Source: an uncultured Coriobacteriaceae bacterium (GTDB lineage: Bacteria; Actinomycetota; Coriobacteriia; Coriobacteriales; QAMH01). Taken from it: 64,000 bases of DNA. The stretch's first letter is position 1. The number at the start of each line of letters is the position of its first letter. Location: NCBI GenBank assembly GCA_900544245.1, contig UQUH01000003.1:3546-67545 (forward strand), written 5' to 3'. The notes below the pieces were generated by a model. The model was not told the DNA's origin. It worked only from the letters and a program-made list of their open reading frames with translations, and searched no databases. Positions 19,768-28,892 of the stretch are shown piece by piece. The position numbers and the translations under genes were made by a program.

Positions 19768-20136
19768 ATGATTCAGATGCAATCAATGCTGACTGTTGCT
19801 GACAACAGCGGTGCGCAAAAAGTCCAGTGCATCAAGGTTCTCGGCGGTTCGAAGCGCCGTTATGCCGGCCTGGGCGACATCATCGTCTGCAGCGTCAAGG
19901 AGGCAGCTCCTAACAGTCAGGTCAAGAAGGGCGATGTCGTGCGTTGCGTCATCGTTCGTCTCAAGAAGGAAGTCCGTCGCAAGGACGGCTCCTACATCAA
20001 GTTCGACGAGAACGCCGCCGTCGTGGTTGACGACTCCGGCGCTCCCCGCGGCACGCGTGTCTTCGGGCCCGTCGCCCGTGAGCTGCGCGACCGCAAGTTC
20101 ATGAAGATCGTCTCCCTCGCACCCGAGACGCTTTAG
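19768..20136 (+). CDS. rplN: 50S ribosomal protein L14
   Basis: L14 forms the B8 intersubunit bridge. The 122 residues are canonical: [16 protein letters not shown] and [26 protein letters not shown] precedes the ATG. It lies in the first part of the spc block, ahead of rplX. Confidence 0.97.
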   Translation: MIQMQSMLTVADNSGAQKVQCIKVLGGSKRRYAGLGDIIVCSVKEAAPNSQVKKGDVVRCVIVRLKKEVRRKDGSYIKFDENAAVVVDDSGAPRGTRVFGPVARELRDRKFMKIVSLAPETL

Positions 20137-20153
20137 GGGAAGGTGAGAAGAAG

Positions 20154-20471
20154 ATGACGAAGATGAACATCAAGACAGGCGACACCGTCAAGGTCATCGC
20201 CGGCAAGGACAAGGGCGCACAGGGCGAGGTCCTCTTCGCCTTTCCCGAAAAGGGGCGCGTGACCGTCCAGGGTGTCAACCTGGTGCACAAGGCGCTTCGC
20301 CCGACCCAGGCCAACCCCAACGGTGGCATCGATACCCGCGAAGCGGCTATCGACGTCTCCAACGTCATGCTGGTCTGCCCGTCGTGCGGCCTGCCGACTC
20401 GCATCGGCTTCAAGGTCGACGAGGACGGCAAGGTTCGCGTCTGCAAGAAGTGCGGCAAGGTTATCGACTAA
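20154..20471 (+). CDS. rplX: 50S ribosomal protein L24
   Basis: L24 initiates 50S assembly and carries a KOW motif, here KTGDTVKVIAGKDKGAQGEV. It has 105 residues, with a C-terminal Cys pair set (CPSCGLPTRIG, then CKKCGKV) forming a likely zinc ribbon, common in L24 of many bacteria. A hairpin-containing spacer of 88 bases separates it from rplE. Confidence 0.95.
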   Translation: MTKMNIKTGDTVKVIAGKDKGAQGEVLFAFPEKGRVTVQGVNLVHKALRPTQANPNGGIDTREAAIDVSNVMLVCPSCGLPTRIGFKVDEDGKVRVCKKCGKVID

Positions 20472-20559
20472 CGCAGCACGCCGTCTGGTTTTATAGGCCC
20501 TCCATGTGGAGGGGGCGAGGTCGGAAACCCCGCCTTAAATCTCGAAGGAGTTAAGAACT
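20472..20559 (+). promoter_or_regulatory. Structured spacer between rplX and rplE
   Basis: The spacer contains a perfect hairpin CCCTCCA-TG-TGGAGGG at 20498-20513. A second weaker pairing of GGCG with CGCC lies around 20514-20534. AAGGAG for rplE follows. There is no T-run, so read-through is expected. Confidence 0.45.
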
Positions 20560-21102
20560 ATGGCACCACGTCTCAAGGAGAAGTACTACAACGAGCTCGC
20601 CGTCAAGCTCAAAGACGAGCTCGGCATCGAGAATGTCAACGACATTCCCAAGCTCGAGAAGATCGTCGTCAACATGGGTGTTGGCGATGCGGCGACCGAC
20701 AGCAAGCTCATGGATGCAGCCGTCGAGGATTTGCGCGTCATCACCGGCCAGCAGCCGATGATCTGCCGTGCCAAGAAATCCATCGCAACCTTCAAGCTGC
20801 GTGCCGGCATGCCGATCGGCGCTAAGGTCACCCTGCGCGGCGACCGCATGTACGAGTTCTTCGATCGCCTCATCGCGGCTGCGATTCCCCGCATCCGCGA
20901 CTTCCGCGGCCTGTCCCCGCACAGTTTCGACGGTCATGGTAACTACTCGATGGGCGTTACCGAGCAGATCATCTTCCCGGAGATTGATTACGACAAGGTC
21001 GATCGTACCCGCGGCATGGACATCACGTTCGTGACGACCGCCAAGACCGACGACGAGGGCAGGGCCCTTCTCTCCGCTTTCGGATTCCCGTTTGCGGCAT
21101 AG
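20560..21102 (+). CDS. rplE: 50S ribosomal protein L5
   Basis: L5 binds 5S rRNA and contacts P-site tRNA. The 180 residues include [23 protein letters not shown] and [22 protein letters not shown], all family signatures. ATG follows AAGGAG. Its 3' end overlaps a possible internal promoter (TTGCGG at 21092, TAGAAT at 21116). Confidence 0.97.
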   Translation: MAPRLKEKYYNELAVKLKDELGIENVNDIPKLEKIVVNMGVGDAATDSKLMDAAVEDLRVITGQQPMICRAKKSIATFKLRAGMPIGAKVTLRGDRMYEFFDRLIAAAIPRIRDFRGLSPHSFDGHGNYSMGVTEQIIFPEIDYDKVDRTRGMDITFVTTAKTDDEGRALLSAFGFPFAA

Positions 21103-21121
21103 TGGGACAGTAAGGTAGAAT
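21092..21121 (+). promoter_or_regulatory. Possible internal promoter before rpsN
   Basis: TTGCGG at 21092-21097 and TAGAAT at 21116-21121 are 18 bases apart. The second box resembles -10 boxes seen elsewhere in this window. RNA from here would begin with the two strong hairpins that follow. The -35 match is partial, so this is tentative. Confidence 0.35.
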
Positions 21122-21124
21122 ATT

Positions 21125-21183
21125 CGATTGCTGTGCGTTTTCGCGCAGCAATCGGAGTTTAGCGGGAGATGCGCATCTCCCGC
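21125..21183 (+). promoter_or_regulatory. Two strong hairpins in the rplE-rpsN spacer
   Basis: The first hairpin pairs 21125-21137 with 21142-21154 (13 bp, one G-T pair) around a TTTT loop. The second is a perfect 22-base palindrome at 21162-21183 (GCGGGAGATGC and its mirror). Neither is followed by a T-run. They lie just before the AGGAAAGGA site of rpsN and could be an attenuator, a processing site or a protein-binding site. Confidence 0.65.
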
Positions 21184-21202
21184 GAACAGGAAAGGATGAG
21201 CA

Positions 21203-21388
21203 TTGGCAAAGAAATCGATGATCGCCAAGGCAAAGCGCGAGCCCAAGTTCAGCACGCGCGCGTACACGCGTTGCAACCGCTGCGGCAGGCCCCATTCGGT
21301 CTATCGCAAGTTCGGTCTGTGCCGAATCTGCCTGCGTGAACTTGCCCTTAAAGGCGAACTCCCCGGTGTCCGCAAAGCAAGCTGGTAA
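21203..21388 (+). CDS. rpsZ: 30S ribosomal protein S14, zinc type (type Z)
   Basis: This S14 has 61 residues with a zinc site C24-x2-C27 and C40-x2-C43. Short zinc-type S14 is the form found in the spc operon of many Gram-positives. Translation begins at TTG, preceded by AGGAAAGG, giving [11 protein letters not shown]. The label rpsN is also used for this gene. Confidence 0.95.
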   Translation: MAKKSMIAKAKREPKFSTRAYTRCNRCGRPHSVYRKFGLCRICLRELALKGELPGVRKASW

Positions 21389-21491
21389 GGCTAGCCCGAG
21401 TAGACGCTGGGCTGCTTCGAAACAGGCGCGGCCATCACGGGTGGACGCGAACCGCTCGAGAGCAGTCATCAACGAACCATAGGAGGAATCA

Positions 21492-21890
21492 ATGAGCACG
21501 ACCGATTCGATCGCAGACATGCTCACGCGTATTCGAAACGCGAACACTGCGAACAAGGAGACGGTTTCCATGCCGTCTTCGCGAAAGCTCGTCGAGATAG
21601 CTCGCATCATGAAGGAAGAGGGCTATATCGCGGAGTACGAGATCATCTCGAAGGCGCCGCAAGACGAGCTGTTCATCACGCTGAAGTACGGGGACAAGAA
21701 GGAGAAGGTCATTCGTGGCCTGCGCCGCATTTCCAAGCCCGGTCTTCGCATTTACGCTGGCAAGAGCGAACTGCCCCGCGTTCTGGGTGGTCTCGGCACT
21801 GCCATCATTTCCACGTCCAAAGGTGTCATGACCGATCGCGATGCCCGCATTGCCGGTGTCGGCGGCGAGGTCCTGGCATATATCTGGTAA
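21492..21890 (+). CDS. rpsH: 30S ribosomal protein S8
   Basis: S8 is a primary 16S rRNA binder and, in E. coli, the spc operon repressor. The 132 residues include [15 protein letters not shown] and the C-terminal [16 protein letters not shown] follows AGGAGGA. The 103-base spacer before it contains a weak AGCCC/GGGCT pairing (21393-21413). Confidence 0.96.
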   Translation: MSTTDSIADMLTRIRNANTANKETVSMPSSRKLVEIARIMKEEGYIAEYEIISKAPQDELFITLKYGDKKEKVIRGLRRISKPGLRIYAGKSELPRVLGGLGTAIISTSKGVMTDRDARIAGVGGEVLAYIW

Positions 21891-21912
21891 GAGCCGAGAA
21901 GGGAGCATACAC

Positions 21913-22452
21913 ATGTCGCGTATTGGCAAGCTGCCCGTTCCGGTTCCCGCCGGAGTCGAGGTAAAGATCGACGGCAACACCGTTACCGTCAAAGGTCCCA
22001 AGGGTGAGCTCACCCAGACCTTCAACGAGAATATGGCCATTAGCCTGGGCGAGGACGGCTCCATCGTCGTCGAGCGCCCCGATGACGCACGCGAGAACCG
22101 CGCGATGCACGGCCTGACCCGTTCTCTCATCAACAACATGGTCATCGGCGTGAGCGAAGGGTATTCCAAGACCCTCGAGCTCGTTGGCGTCGGTTACCGT
22201 GCCGCACTCAAGGGGGGCAAGCTCGAGATGACGCTCGGCTTCTCGCACCCCGTCATCGTGGATGCCATCGATGGCGTCACGTTCGAGTGCCCCGAGCCCA
22301 CGATCATCAACATCAGCGGCATTGACAAGCAGCTGGTCGGTCAAGTTGCCGCGGACATTCGCGCCTACCGCAAGCCCGAGCCGTACAAGGGCAAGGGCAT
22401 TCGCTACCAGGGCGAGCACATCCGCCGCAAAGAGGGCAAGGCAGCCAAGTAA
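21913..22452 (+). CDS. rplF: 50S ribosomal protein L6
   Basis: L6 sits near the sarcin-ricin loop. The 179 residues begin [15 protein letters not shown] at 21913, with AAGGGAG upstream; earlier in-frame codons belong to the rpsH 3' end. Conserved [16 protein letters not shown] and [11 protein letters not shown] are present. Confidence 0.96.
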   Translation: MSRIGKLPVPVPAGVEVKIDGNTVTVKGPKGELTQTFNENMAISLGEDGSIVVERPDDARENRAMHGLTRSLINNMVIGVSEGYSKTLELVGVGYRAALKGGKLEMTLGFSHPVIVDAIDGVTFECPEPTIINISGIDKQLVGQVAADIRAYRKPEPYKGKGIRYQGEHIRRKEGKAAK

Positions 22453-22503
22453 TAAGCGTGCGCCGGCCGTTGCGCCGGTTGATTTCAAGGAGAACGGTAC
22501 AGT

Positions 22504-22872
22504 ATGGACAAGCTCAAGGCAAAGAAGGCGAAACTGCAGCGTCGCCAGCGCCGCGTGCGTGGCAAGGTTGCAGGTACGCCCGAGCGTCCGCGCCTGCGCG
22601 TGACGCGTTCCAACACTAACATCTACGCTCAGGTCATCGACGATGTCGCTGCCGTCACGTTGGCAAGCGCGTCTTCGCTTGACAAGCAGGTCAAGGCCAC
22701 CGGCAAGAGCGGTGGCAACATCGAAGGTGCTGCCGAGGTGGGCAAGCTCATCGCCCAACGTGCCCTCAACGCGGGTATCGGCGAGGTCGTATTTGACCGC
22801 GGCGGCAATCTCTACCATGGTCGTGTCAAGGCGCTCGCCGAGGGCGCCCGCGAAGCCGGCCTGAAATTCTAG
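22504..22872 (+). CDS. rplR: 50S ribosomal protein L18
   Basis: L18 binds 5S rRNA with L5. It has 122 residues with [20 protein letters not shown] and the C-terminal [23 protein letters not shown], both standard. ATG follows AAGGAGAA. A 51-base spacer with a short CCGGC/GCCGG stem (22463-22478) precedes it. Confidence 0.96.
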   Translation: MDKLKAKKAKLQRRQRRVRGKVAGTPERPRLRVTRSNTNIYAQVIDDVAAVTLASASSLDKQVKATGKSGGNIEGAAEVGKLIAQRALNAGIGEVVFDRGGNLYHGRVKALAEGAREAGLKF

Positions 22873-22884
22873 GGGGAGGGAAAC

Positions 22885-23430
22885 ATGGCACAGAGGCCTA
22901 ACAACAGGAAGTCAAACAGGCAGGCTGCACAGCAGGCTCCCGAACTCGAAGAGCGCGTTGTCTACATCAACCGCGTTTCCAAGGTCGTCAAAGGCGGCCG
23001 TCGCTTCGGCCTGACCGCGCTCGTCGTCGTCGGCGATCGCAACGGCAACGTCGGTGTCGGCATGGGCAAGTCCGCCGAGGTACCCATCGCCATCAGCAAG
23101 GGCGTCGAGGACGCCAAGAAGAACATGTTCAAGGTTCCGCTGACCGAGGAAGGCACCATTCCGCACGAGGTCATCGGCGAGTTCTCCGCCGGTCGCGTTC
23201 TGCTCAAGCCCGCCACGCCGGGTACTGGCGTCATCGCCGGTGGTCCGGTTCGCGCCCTGCTCGAGCTTGCCGGCGTCAAGGACGTGCTGTCCAAGTCGCT
23301 CGGCACCGACAATGCGATGAACATCGTCAAGGCGGCAGCCGAGGGCCTCAAGGAGCTCCAGAGCCCCCAGCAGGTTGCGGCACGTCGCGACATGACCGTT
23401 GCTGAAATCTACGGAAAGAAGGTTCAGTAA
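22885..23430 (+). CDS. rpsE: 30S ribosomal protein S5
   Basis: S5 acts in mRNA entry and accuracy. The 181-residue protein has a short extra basic/Gln N-terminus and then [20 protein letters not shown], the dsRBD fold of the family. The spectinomycin loop region shows no obvious change. The stop overlaps the rpmD start (TAATG). Confidence 0.96.
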   Translation: MAQRPNNRKSNRQAAQQAPELEERVVYINRVSKVVKGGRRFGLTALVVVGDRNGNVGVGMGKSAEVPIAISKGVEDAKKNMFKVPLTEEGTIPHEVIGEFSAGRVLLKPATPGTGVIAGGPVRALLELAGVKDVLSKSLGTDNAMNIVKAAAEGLKELQSPQQVAARRDMTVAEIYGKKVQ

Positions 23431-23621
23431 TGGCTAACGCAAAGAAGACGCTGCGTCTGACGCAGGTTAAGAGCTCGATTGGCTACAAGGCCGATCAGGA
23501 CAAGACGCTCAAGGCCCTTGGCCTGGGCAAGATCGGTTCCACGGTCGAGCAGGTCGACAACGATGCCATCAGGGGCATGATCTTCAAGGTCAAGCACCTG
23601 ATCGAGGTCGAGAACATCTAG
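23430..23621 (+). CDS. rpmD: 50S ribosomal protein L30
   Basis: L30 is a small 50S protein. The 63 residues read KKTLRLTQVKSSIGYKAD, then LGLGKIGSTVEQVDN, as in bacterial L30. The ATG overlaps the rpsE stop by one base, which suggests coupling. Confidence 0.95.
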   Translation: MANAKKTLRLTQVKSSIGYKADQDKTLKALGLGKIGSTVEQVDNDAIRGMIFKVKHLIEVENI

Positions 23622-23733
23622 CAAGCACGTGATGGGCCGCATCGCCAGGGTGCGGCTCACGACAAGGTAGTCTGCCGGCGGCGAGCAGCCGGCTTCGTTC
23701 GCAGGATGCGGACGAACGCGAAAAGGAGACATC
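23622..23733 (+). promoter_or_regulatory. Structured spacer between rpmD and rplO
   Basis: Three stems are visible: CGTGA plus GCCGCA (23629-23641) pairing with TGCGGC plus TCACG (23651-23661) with a 3-base bulge; GCCGGC at 23674-23679 with GCCGGC at 23688-23693; and CGTTCG (23696-23701) with CGAACG (23713-23718). The rplO site AAAAGGAG follows. No T-run is present. Confidence 0.5.
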
Positions 23734-24174
23734 ATGGATCTTTCTGAACTCAAGCCGGCCGAGGGATCGACCAAGAAGCGCAAGCGCGTCGGCCGCGGGC
23801 ATGGCTCGGGCCATGGCGGAACGTCCGGCCGCGGCATGAACGGCCAGGCTTCGCGTGCCGGCGGCACCAAGGGCCCGGGTTTCGAGGGCGGCCAGACGCC
23901 GCTCGCGATGCGCCTTCCCAAGCTCCCCGGTTTCCGCAACGTCAACCGCAAGGAGTACGTGCCGGTCAACGTCGGTCGTCTTGACGAGAAGTTTGCTGCC
24001 GGCGAGACCGTCAACGGCGAGACGCTCGTCGAGAAGGGCATCATCAAGCACCCCGATGCGCTCGTCAAGGTTCTCGGCGATGGCGAAATCACCAAGGCCC
24101 TCACCATCCAGGTCGACAAGGTTTCCGCTTCTGCAAAGGCCAAGATTGAAGCGGCCGGAGGAAAGGTCGAGTAG
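23734..24174 (+). CDS. rplO: 50S ribosomal protein L15
   Basis: L15 is a late 50S assembly protein. It has 146 residues with the Gly-rich [17 protein letters not shown] near residue 20 and [21 protein letters not shown] follows AAAAGGAG. It is followed after 2 bases by secY, the usual spc order. Confidence 0.96.
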   Translation: MDLSELKPAEGSTKKRKRVGRGHGSGHGGTSGRGMNGQASRAGGTKGPGFEGGQTPLAMRLPKLPGFRNVNRKEYVPVNVGRLDEKFAAGETVNGETLVEKGIIKHPDALVKVLGDGEITKALTIQVDKVSASAKAKIEAAGGKVE

Positions 24175-24176
24175 CC

Positions 24177-25466
24177 GTGCTCAACGCACTCATTAACGCA
24201 ATGAAGGTGAAGGAGCTTCGTCACAAGATCTTCTTCACCCTGGGAATCATAGCGCTGTATCGTGTTGGCTCGTTTATCCCCGTTCCCGGCATCCCGTTTG
24301 CCGACCTCGTGTCGAACTTCCGTGACACGAGCACGAACGCCGGTCTGCTCATGCTCAACCTGTTCTCTGGTGGCGCGCTCGAGTACTTCTCGGTGTTCTC
24401 GCTCGGCATCATGCCCTATATCACCGCCTCGATCATCATGCAGCTCATGCAGGGCATCATTCCCGCCCTGCAGCGCTGGCAGAAGGAAGGCGAGACCGGG
24501 CAGCGCAAGGTCACGCGCATCACGCGCTACCTGACGCTCGCGCTGGGCCTGATCAATGCCATCGGCTACCTGGTCCTGTTCCAGAACGCCTTCGGAGTCG
24601 ATTTCTCCACGACGGGCATGCCCACGTGGCTGATCAGCGCGGTCATCATCATCACGCTCGTTTCGGGCACCGCTCTCATCATGTGGATGGGCGAGCTCAT
24701 CACGCAGCGCGGCATTGGCAACGGCATGTCGTTGATCATCTTCGCGAACATCATCGCCCGCCTCCCGAGCGCGCTGCTCGATTCCATCCAGAACTCCACC
24801 GACCAGATGCAGGGCATCCTCATGACCGTGCTCATCATCGCCGTGATTCTCATCACGATTCCGGGCATCGTCTTCATCGAGCGTGGCCAGCGTCGCATTC
24901 CGGTGCAGTATTCCAAGCGTGTCGTGGGGCGCAAGGTCATGGGCGGCCAGTCCACGTACCTGCCGTTCAAGGTCAACGGTTCGGGCGTTATCCCCATCAT
25001 CTTCGCTTCCGCGCTGCTCTACCTGCCTGCCCAGATCGCCGCGTTCTTCAGTGACGCGGGCTGGTTGCAGGCCGTCGCGAACTTCTGCTCCGCTGGCTGG
25101 GGCAACTGGATTCTGACCTTCGGGCTGATCGTCTTCTTCGCGTACTTCTACACGTCGATGATCTATCATCCGCAGGAGACGGCTGACAACCTGAAGAACA
25201 ACGGCGGCTTCATCCCCGGCGTTCGCCCGGGTGGTGCGACCGTGCAGTACATCAAGAACGTGATCAACCGCATCACGCTTCCGGGTGCGATGTTCCTCGC
25301 GGCCATCGCGATCATCCCGTCCATCCTGTACTCGTTCACGGGCAACACCCTGATCCAGCTGTTTGGCGGAACCTCCGTCCTCATCATGGTCGGCGTCGCG
25401 CTCGACACGATGACCAAGCTGGAGAGCCAGTTGAAGATGCACAATTACGACGGCTTCTTCAAATAG
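24177..25466 (+). CDS. secY: Protein translocase subunit SecY
   Basis: SecY is the channel of the Sec translocon in the cytoplasmic membrane. The 429 residues form about ten hydrophobic segments, with GALEYFSVFSLGIMPYI and the cytosolic loop RKVTRITRYLTL conserved. It starts at GTG two bases after the rplO stop, with GGAGG inside rplO. It is followed by adk, map and infA, a standard Gram-positive arrangement. Confidence 0.96.
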   Translation: MLNALINAMKVKELRHKIFFTLGIIALYRVGSFIPVPGIPFADLVSNFRDTSTNAGLLMLNLFSGGALEYFSVFSLGIMPYITASIIMQLMQGIIPALQRWQKEGETGQRKVTRITRYLTLALGLINAIGYLVLFQNAFGVDFSTTGMPTWLISAVIIITLVSGTALIMWMGELITQRGIGNGMSLIIFANIIARLPSALLDSIQNSTDQMQGILMTVLIIAVILITIPGIVFIERGQRRIPVQYSKRVVGRKVMGGQSTYLPFKVNGSGVIPIIFASALLYLPAQIAAFFSDAGWLQAVANFCSAGWGNWILTFGLIVFFAYFYTSMIYHPQETADNLKNNGGFIPGVRPGGATVQYIKNVINRITLPGAMFLAAIAIIPSILYSFTGNTLIQLFGGTSVLIMVGVALDTMTKLESQLKMHNYDGFFK

Positions 25467-25481
25467 ACTGAGGAGAATTCT

Positions 25482-26108
25482 ATGAACATCGTACTCCTGG
25501 GCGCCCCCGGCGCCGGAAAGGGCACCCAATCCGCTCGCCTCGTCGACGAGTTCGGCTTCACGCACCTTTCCACGGGCGACCTGCTTCGCGCGGCCGTCAA
25601 GGAGGGAACCGAGCTTGGCGTCAAGGCCAAGTCCTACATGGATGCCGGCGAACTCGTGCCCGACGAGGTTGTCATCGGCTTGGTCGAGGAGAAGCTCAAG
25701 GCTGCGCCCGAGGCATCGTTCCTGCTCGACGGCTTTCCGCGCACTCCGGCCCAGGCCGTCGCCCTCGATGGCGTGCTTGCCAATCTTGGCAAGAAGCTCG
25801 ATTACGCAATCGCCCTCGAGGTCGATTCCGAGGCCCTCGTCGCGCGCATGTCGCAGCGCCGCGTCTGCCATGAATGCGGATATCCCGGCACCGTCGAGAC
25901 GGGCCCGGTTTGCCCCAAGTGCGGCGGCGAGATGTACCAGCGCGCCGACGACAACGAGGAGACGGTGCGCAACCGTCTGGCCGTTTACGAGAAGTCGACG
26001 AGCCCCCTCATCGACTACTATCGTGGCAACGGCATTCTCATCGAGCTCGATGGCGGCAAGTCTCCCGATGACGTGTTCGCAGAGCTGAGGAAGGCCATCG
26101 GCAAGTAG
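25482..26108 (+). CDS. adk: Adenylate kinase (zinc lid)
   Basis: Adenylate kinase interconverts ATP plus AMP and two ADP in the cytosol. The 208-residue protein has the P-loop GAPGAGKGTQ, the FLLDGFPRTPAQA region and a lid with a four-Cys zinc site, CHECG and CPKCGGE, as in many Gram-positive long-type enzymes. ATG follows TGAGGAGA. It lies in the secY-adk-map-infA chain. Confidence 0.97.
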   Translation: MNIVLLGAPGAGKGTQSARLVDEFGFTHLSTGDLLRAAVKEGTELGVKAKSYMDAGELVPDEVVIGLVEEKLKAAPEASFLLDGFPRTPAQAVALDGVLANLGKKLDYAIALEVDSEALVARMSQRRVCHECGYPGTVETGPVCPKCGGEMYQRADDNEETVRNRLAVYEKSTSPLIDYYRGNGILIELDGGKSPDDVFAELRKAIGK

Positions 26109-26114
26109 AATCGC

Positions 26115-26927
26115 ATGAAACGCTTTCGCTTGGATGGCGTCAAGATCAAGTCGCCAGCAAAAATCGAAGCGATGAAACGGGCCGGCCGCTTGAGCGCACA
26201 GGCGCTTGAGGCGGTCGGCCTGCTTGTTGCGCCGGGCGTCTCGACGGCCGAGCTCGATGCTTGCGCGGAGCGAGTTATCGTGGACGGCGGCGGGTGTCCC
26301 GCGTTCAATGGATACGGGGGCTTTCCGGCGACCATATGCGCCTCGGTCAACGACATGGTCGTTCATGGCATCCCCTCCCGTGAGGTCATCTTGCGCGAGG
26401 GCGACGTCATCTCGATCGATACGGGCGCCATCGTCGACGGGTGGGTGGGCGACAATGCCGCAACCTTTGCCGTCGGCGCGATCGACGATGAGAGACGTGC
26501 CTTGCTCGAGGCGTGCGAGGCATCGTTGGAGGCCGGCATCGTACAGGCGGTTCCCGGAAATCATCTGGGGGACATCGGGCATGCCATCCAACAAGTCGCT
26601 GGTCTGGCGGGTTTTGGCGTCGTGCGTAACTATGCAGGTCACGGTATCGGACGCAGCATGCACGAGCCTCCGCTTGTTCCCAACTATGGGCAAGTTCGCA
26701 CGGGCATGCGTCTCGAACGGGGTATGGTCATTGCCATCGAGCCCATGCTCACGGCAGGCACCCATGAGGTTCGCACCATCGATGACGGATGGGGCGTCGT
26801 GACTTGCGATGGACGTCCCGCTGCGCACTTCGAGCGCACGGTCGCCATCACCGATGACGGACCGCTCGTCCTGACGCCGTGGAATCTCATGAAAAATTCA
26901 CTGGAAACCAAAGACCTGTTGCAGTAG
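26115..26927 (+). CDS. map: Methionine aminopeptidase, type I
   Basis: This cytosolic metalloenzyme removes the initiator Met. The 270 residues show the metal-ligand set: [26 protein letters not shown] (two Asp), [12 protein letters not shown] (His), MVIAIEPML (Glu) and a final Glu in ERTVAI. The start is set at ATG six bases after adk; the ribosome binding site is weak. An N-terminal MKRFRLDGV precedes the usual [15 protein letters not shown]. Confidence 0.95.
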   Translation: MKRFRLDGVKIKSPAKIEAMKRAGRLSAQALEAVGLLVAPGVSTAELDACAERVIVDGGGCPAFNGYGGFPATICASVNDMVVHGIPSREVILREGDVISIDTGAIVDGWVGDNAATFAVGAIDDERRALLEACEASLEAGIVQAVPGNHLGDIGHAIQQVAGLAGFGVVRNYAGHGIGRSMHEPPLVPNYGQVRTGMRLERGMVIAIEPMLTAGTHEVRTIDDGWGVVTCDGRPAAHFERTVAITDDGPLVLTPWNLMKNSLETKDLLQ

Positions 26928-26974
26928 TATGTTTGATTACGTTTGTGATGATTCAAAATGGGAGAGATACGTCC

Positions 26975-27193
26975 GTGAGCAAAGAGGATGCAATTGAACT
27001 TGAGGGAAAGGTCGTCGAGCCCCTTCCCAATGCGATGTTCAAGGTCGAACTCGAGAATGGCCACCAGGTCCTGGCCCATATCTCGGGCAAGATGCGCATG
27101 CACTACATCAAGATCCTTCCCGGTGACAAGGTGACGGTGGAGCTTTCGCCGTACGACCTCGACCGTGGCAGGATCACCTATCGTTACAAGTAA
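26975..27193 (+). CDS. infA: Translation initiation factor IF-1
   Basis: IF-1 is an OB-fold protein that occupies the A site during initiation. With GTG at 26975 it has 72 residues, the family's usual length ([21 protein letters not shown]). GGGAGAG is 8 bases upstream. A longer in-frame reading from 26879 overlaps map and lacks homology. Confidence 0.95.
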   Translation: MSKEDAIELEGKVVEPLPNAMFKVELENGHQVLAHISGKMRMHYIKILPGDKVTVELSPYDLDRGRITYRYK

Positions 27194-27321
27194 GACCTGC
27201 GGCATACCGCATGCGATGGGATGCCTGGGCATTCCTGTCGCCGTAAACAAGAAAACTACCGCCTGCGGCTGGGCGTGACTATAAAACGAAGTGTCAACAC
27301 TTTCGGAAAGGTAAGGACATT

Positions 27322-27435
27322 ATGAAGGTGCGTCCTTCGGTAAAAAAGATGTGCGATAAGTGCAAGATCATCAGGCGTCATGGCAAGGTGTACGTGATTT
27401 GCGAAAACCCGCGCCATAAGCAGCGCCAAGGCTAA
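27322..27435 (+). CDS. rpmJ: 50S ribosomal protein L36
   Basis: This 37-codon gene encodes [19 protein letters not shown] and a basic end. The zinc ligands C11, C14, C27 and H32 are intact, so it is the zinc-binding C+ form. It lies between infA and rpsM, its standard place. AAGG lies upstream of the ATG. Confidence 0.96.
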   Translation: MKVRPSVKKMCDKCKIIRRHGKVYVICENPRHKQRQG

Positions 27436-27449
27436 GAAGGGGAGCGACA

Positions 27450-27821
27450 TTGGCTCGTATACTCGGTGTCGACCTTCCGCGCGACAAGCGCGTGGAGATT
27501 GGTCTGACTTACATCTACGGTATCGGTCTAACCCGCGCAAAGAAGATCTGCGAGGAGACCGGCGTTAATCCCGACACGCGCGTGCGCGATCTCACCGAGG
27601 AAGAGGTCGTCAAGCTGCGTGACAACATCGATGCAAACTACACGGTCGAGGGTGACCTGCGTCGCGAAACTTCGCAGAACATCAAGCGACTGATGGAGAT
27701 TGGCTGCTATCGTGGCCTGCGCCATCGTCGTGGTCTGCCCGTTCGCGGTCAGCGCACTCACACCAACGCTCGTACCCGCAAGGGCCCGCGTCGCCAGATC
27801 GGCGCCAAGAAGAGGGGCTAG
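27450..27821 (+). CDS. rpsM: 30S ribosomal protein S13
   Basis: S13 contacts tRNA and forms an intersubunit bridge in the 30S head. The 123 residues begin at TTG (AAGGGGAG upstream) with [25 protein letters not shown] and end in the basic [17 protein letters not shown] region. It begins the alpha block rpsM-rpsK-rpsD-rpoA-rplQ. Confidence 0.96.
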   Translation: MARILGVDLPRDKRVEIGLTYIYGIGLTRAKKICEETGVNPDTRVRDLTEEEVVKLRDNIDANYTVEGDLRRETSQNIKRLMEIGCYRGLRHRRGLPVRGQRTHTNARTRKGPRRQIGAKKRG

Positions 27822-27834
27822 GTGAGAGGACAGC

Positions 27835-28233
27835 ATGGCTAAGAAGCAACAGAGCACGACCCGCGTCCGTCGCGCAGACCGCAAGAACATCACGGTTGGT
27901 CAGGCTCACATCAAGAGCACGTTCAACAACACGATCGTTTCCATCACCGACACCCGCGGAAACGTCATTTCCTGGCAGTCCGCAGGTACGGTTGGGTTCA
28001 AGGGCTCCCGCAAGTCCACGCCGTTCGCGGCGCAGATGGCCGCCGAGAAGGCCGCCAAGATGGCGATGGAGCACGGCCTCAAGAAGGTCTCCGTCTTCGT
28101 CAAGGGTCCCGGAAGCGGCCGCGAGACCGCCATCCGCTCGCTCCAGGCCGCCGGTCTGGAGGTCGCGAGCATCCAGGACTGCACGCCCATCCCGCACAAC
28201 GGTTGCCGTCAGGTCAAGCGTCGTCGCGTCTAG
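27835..28233 (+). CDS. rpsK: 30S ribosomal protein S11
   Basis: S11 shapes the platform of the 30S subunit. The 132 residues include [19 protein letters not shown] and the C-terminal [21 protein letters not shown] follows GAGAGGA. Confidence 0.96.
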   Translation: MAKKQQSTTRVRRADRKNITVGQAHIKSTFNNTIVSITDTRGNVISWQSAGTVGFKGSRKSTPFAAQMAAEKAAKMAMEHGLKKVSVFVKGPGSGRETAIRSLQAAGLEVASIQDCTPIPHNGCRQVKRRRV

Positions 28234-28252
28234 CTTAGAAAGGTAACAAGTC

Positions 28253-28846
28253 ATGGCAATTAACAGGACCCCGGTTCTGAAGCGCTGCCGCCAGCTGGGC
28301 ATCGACCCCATCGTGCTGGGCTATACCAAGGAATCCAAGAAGCAGCCCAAGCAGCGCCGTCGCCAGGAGAGCGAGTACGGCCGTCAGCTTCGCGAGAAGC
28401 AGAAGGCCAAGTTCATCTATGGCGTACTCGAAAAGCAATTCCGCGGCTACTTCCACAAGGCACGCCGCATGCAGGGAGTCACGGGCGAGAACCTCATGAG
28501 GATTCTCGAGTCCCGTCTCGACAACGTCGTGTTCCGTCTGGGTTTCGCGCGCACGCGCAAGGAGGCCCGCCAGACGGTCACGCATGGTCACATCACGGTC
28601 AACGGCAAGCGTGTCGACATCCCGTCGTATCGCGTGAGCGCAGGTGACCTCGTGGCAATCGCCCCCGCGGCAAAGGACCTTCTCGTGATCAAGAGCGCCC
28701 TCATCTCCAACGAGCGCGTCCAGGTTCCCGCCTGGCTCGAGGTCGACATCGAGAAGCTCCAGGGCAATGTCATTTCGCTGCCGACACGAGATCAGATCGA
28801 TCTGGATATCCAGGAGCAGCTCATCGTCGAGCTTTATTCGAAGTAA
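28253..28846 (+). CDS. rpsD: 30S ribosomal protein S4 (zinc-free)
   Basis: S4 is a primary 16S rRNA binder. The 197-residue protein carries the S4 RNA-binding fold (ESRLDNVVFRLGFARTRKEA, then VNGKRVDIPSY). The N-terminal part has a single Cys and no zinc motif, as in zinc-free S4 paralogues. GAAAGG precedes the ATG. Confidence 0.96.
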   Translation: MAINRTPVLKRCRQLGIDPIVLGYTKESKKQPKQRRRQESEYGRQLREKQKAKFIYGVLEKQFRGYFHKARRMQGVTGENLMRILESRLDNVVFRLGFARTRKEARQTVTHGHITVNGKRVDIPSYRVSAGDLVAIAPAAKDLLVIKSALISNERVQVPAWLEVDIEKLQGNVISLPTRDQIDLDIQEQLIVELYSK

Positions 28847-28892
28847 TTTTCACCCTGTCCTTATCCGGTTCGAGTCTCGAGGAGGCTACTTA

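Noticed and set aside
26106..26111. TAGAAT just before map as a promoter
   Set aside because: It includes the adk stop codon, and a start at normal distance would lie after the map ATG.
23424..26828. A 1134-codon reverse-strand frame crossing rpmD, rplO, secY, adk and map
   Set aside because: It runs across several confirmed genes in one antisense phase, with repeats of His/Asp/Arg-rich sequence typical of shadow frames.
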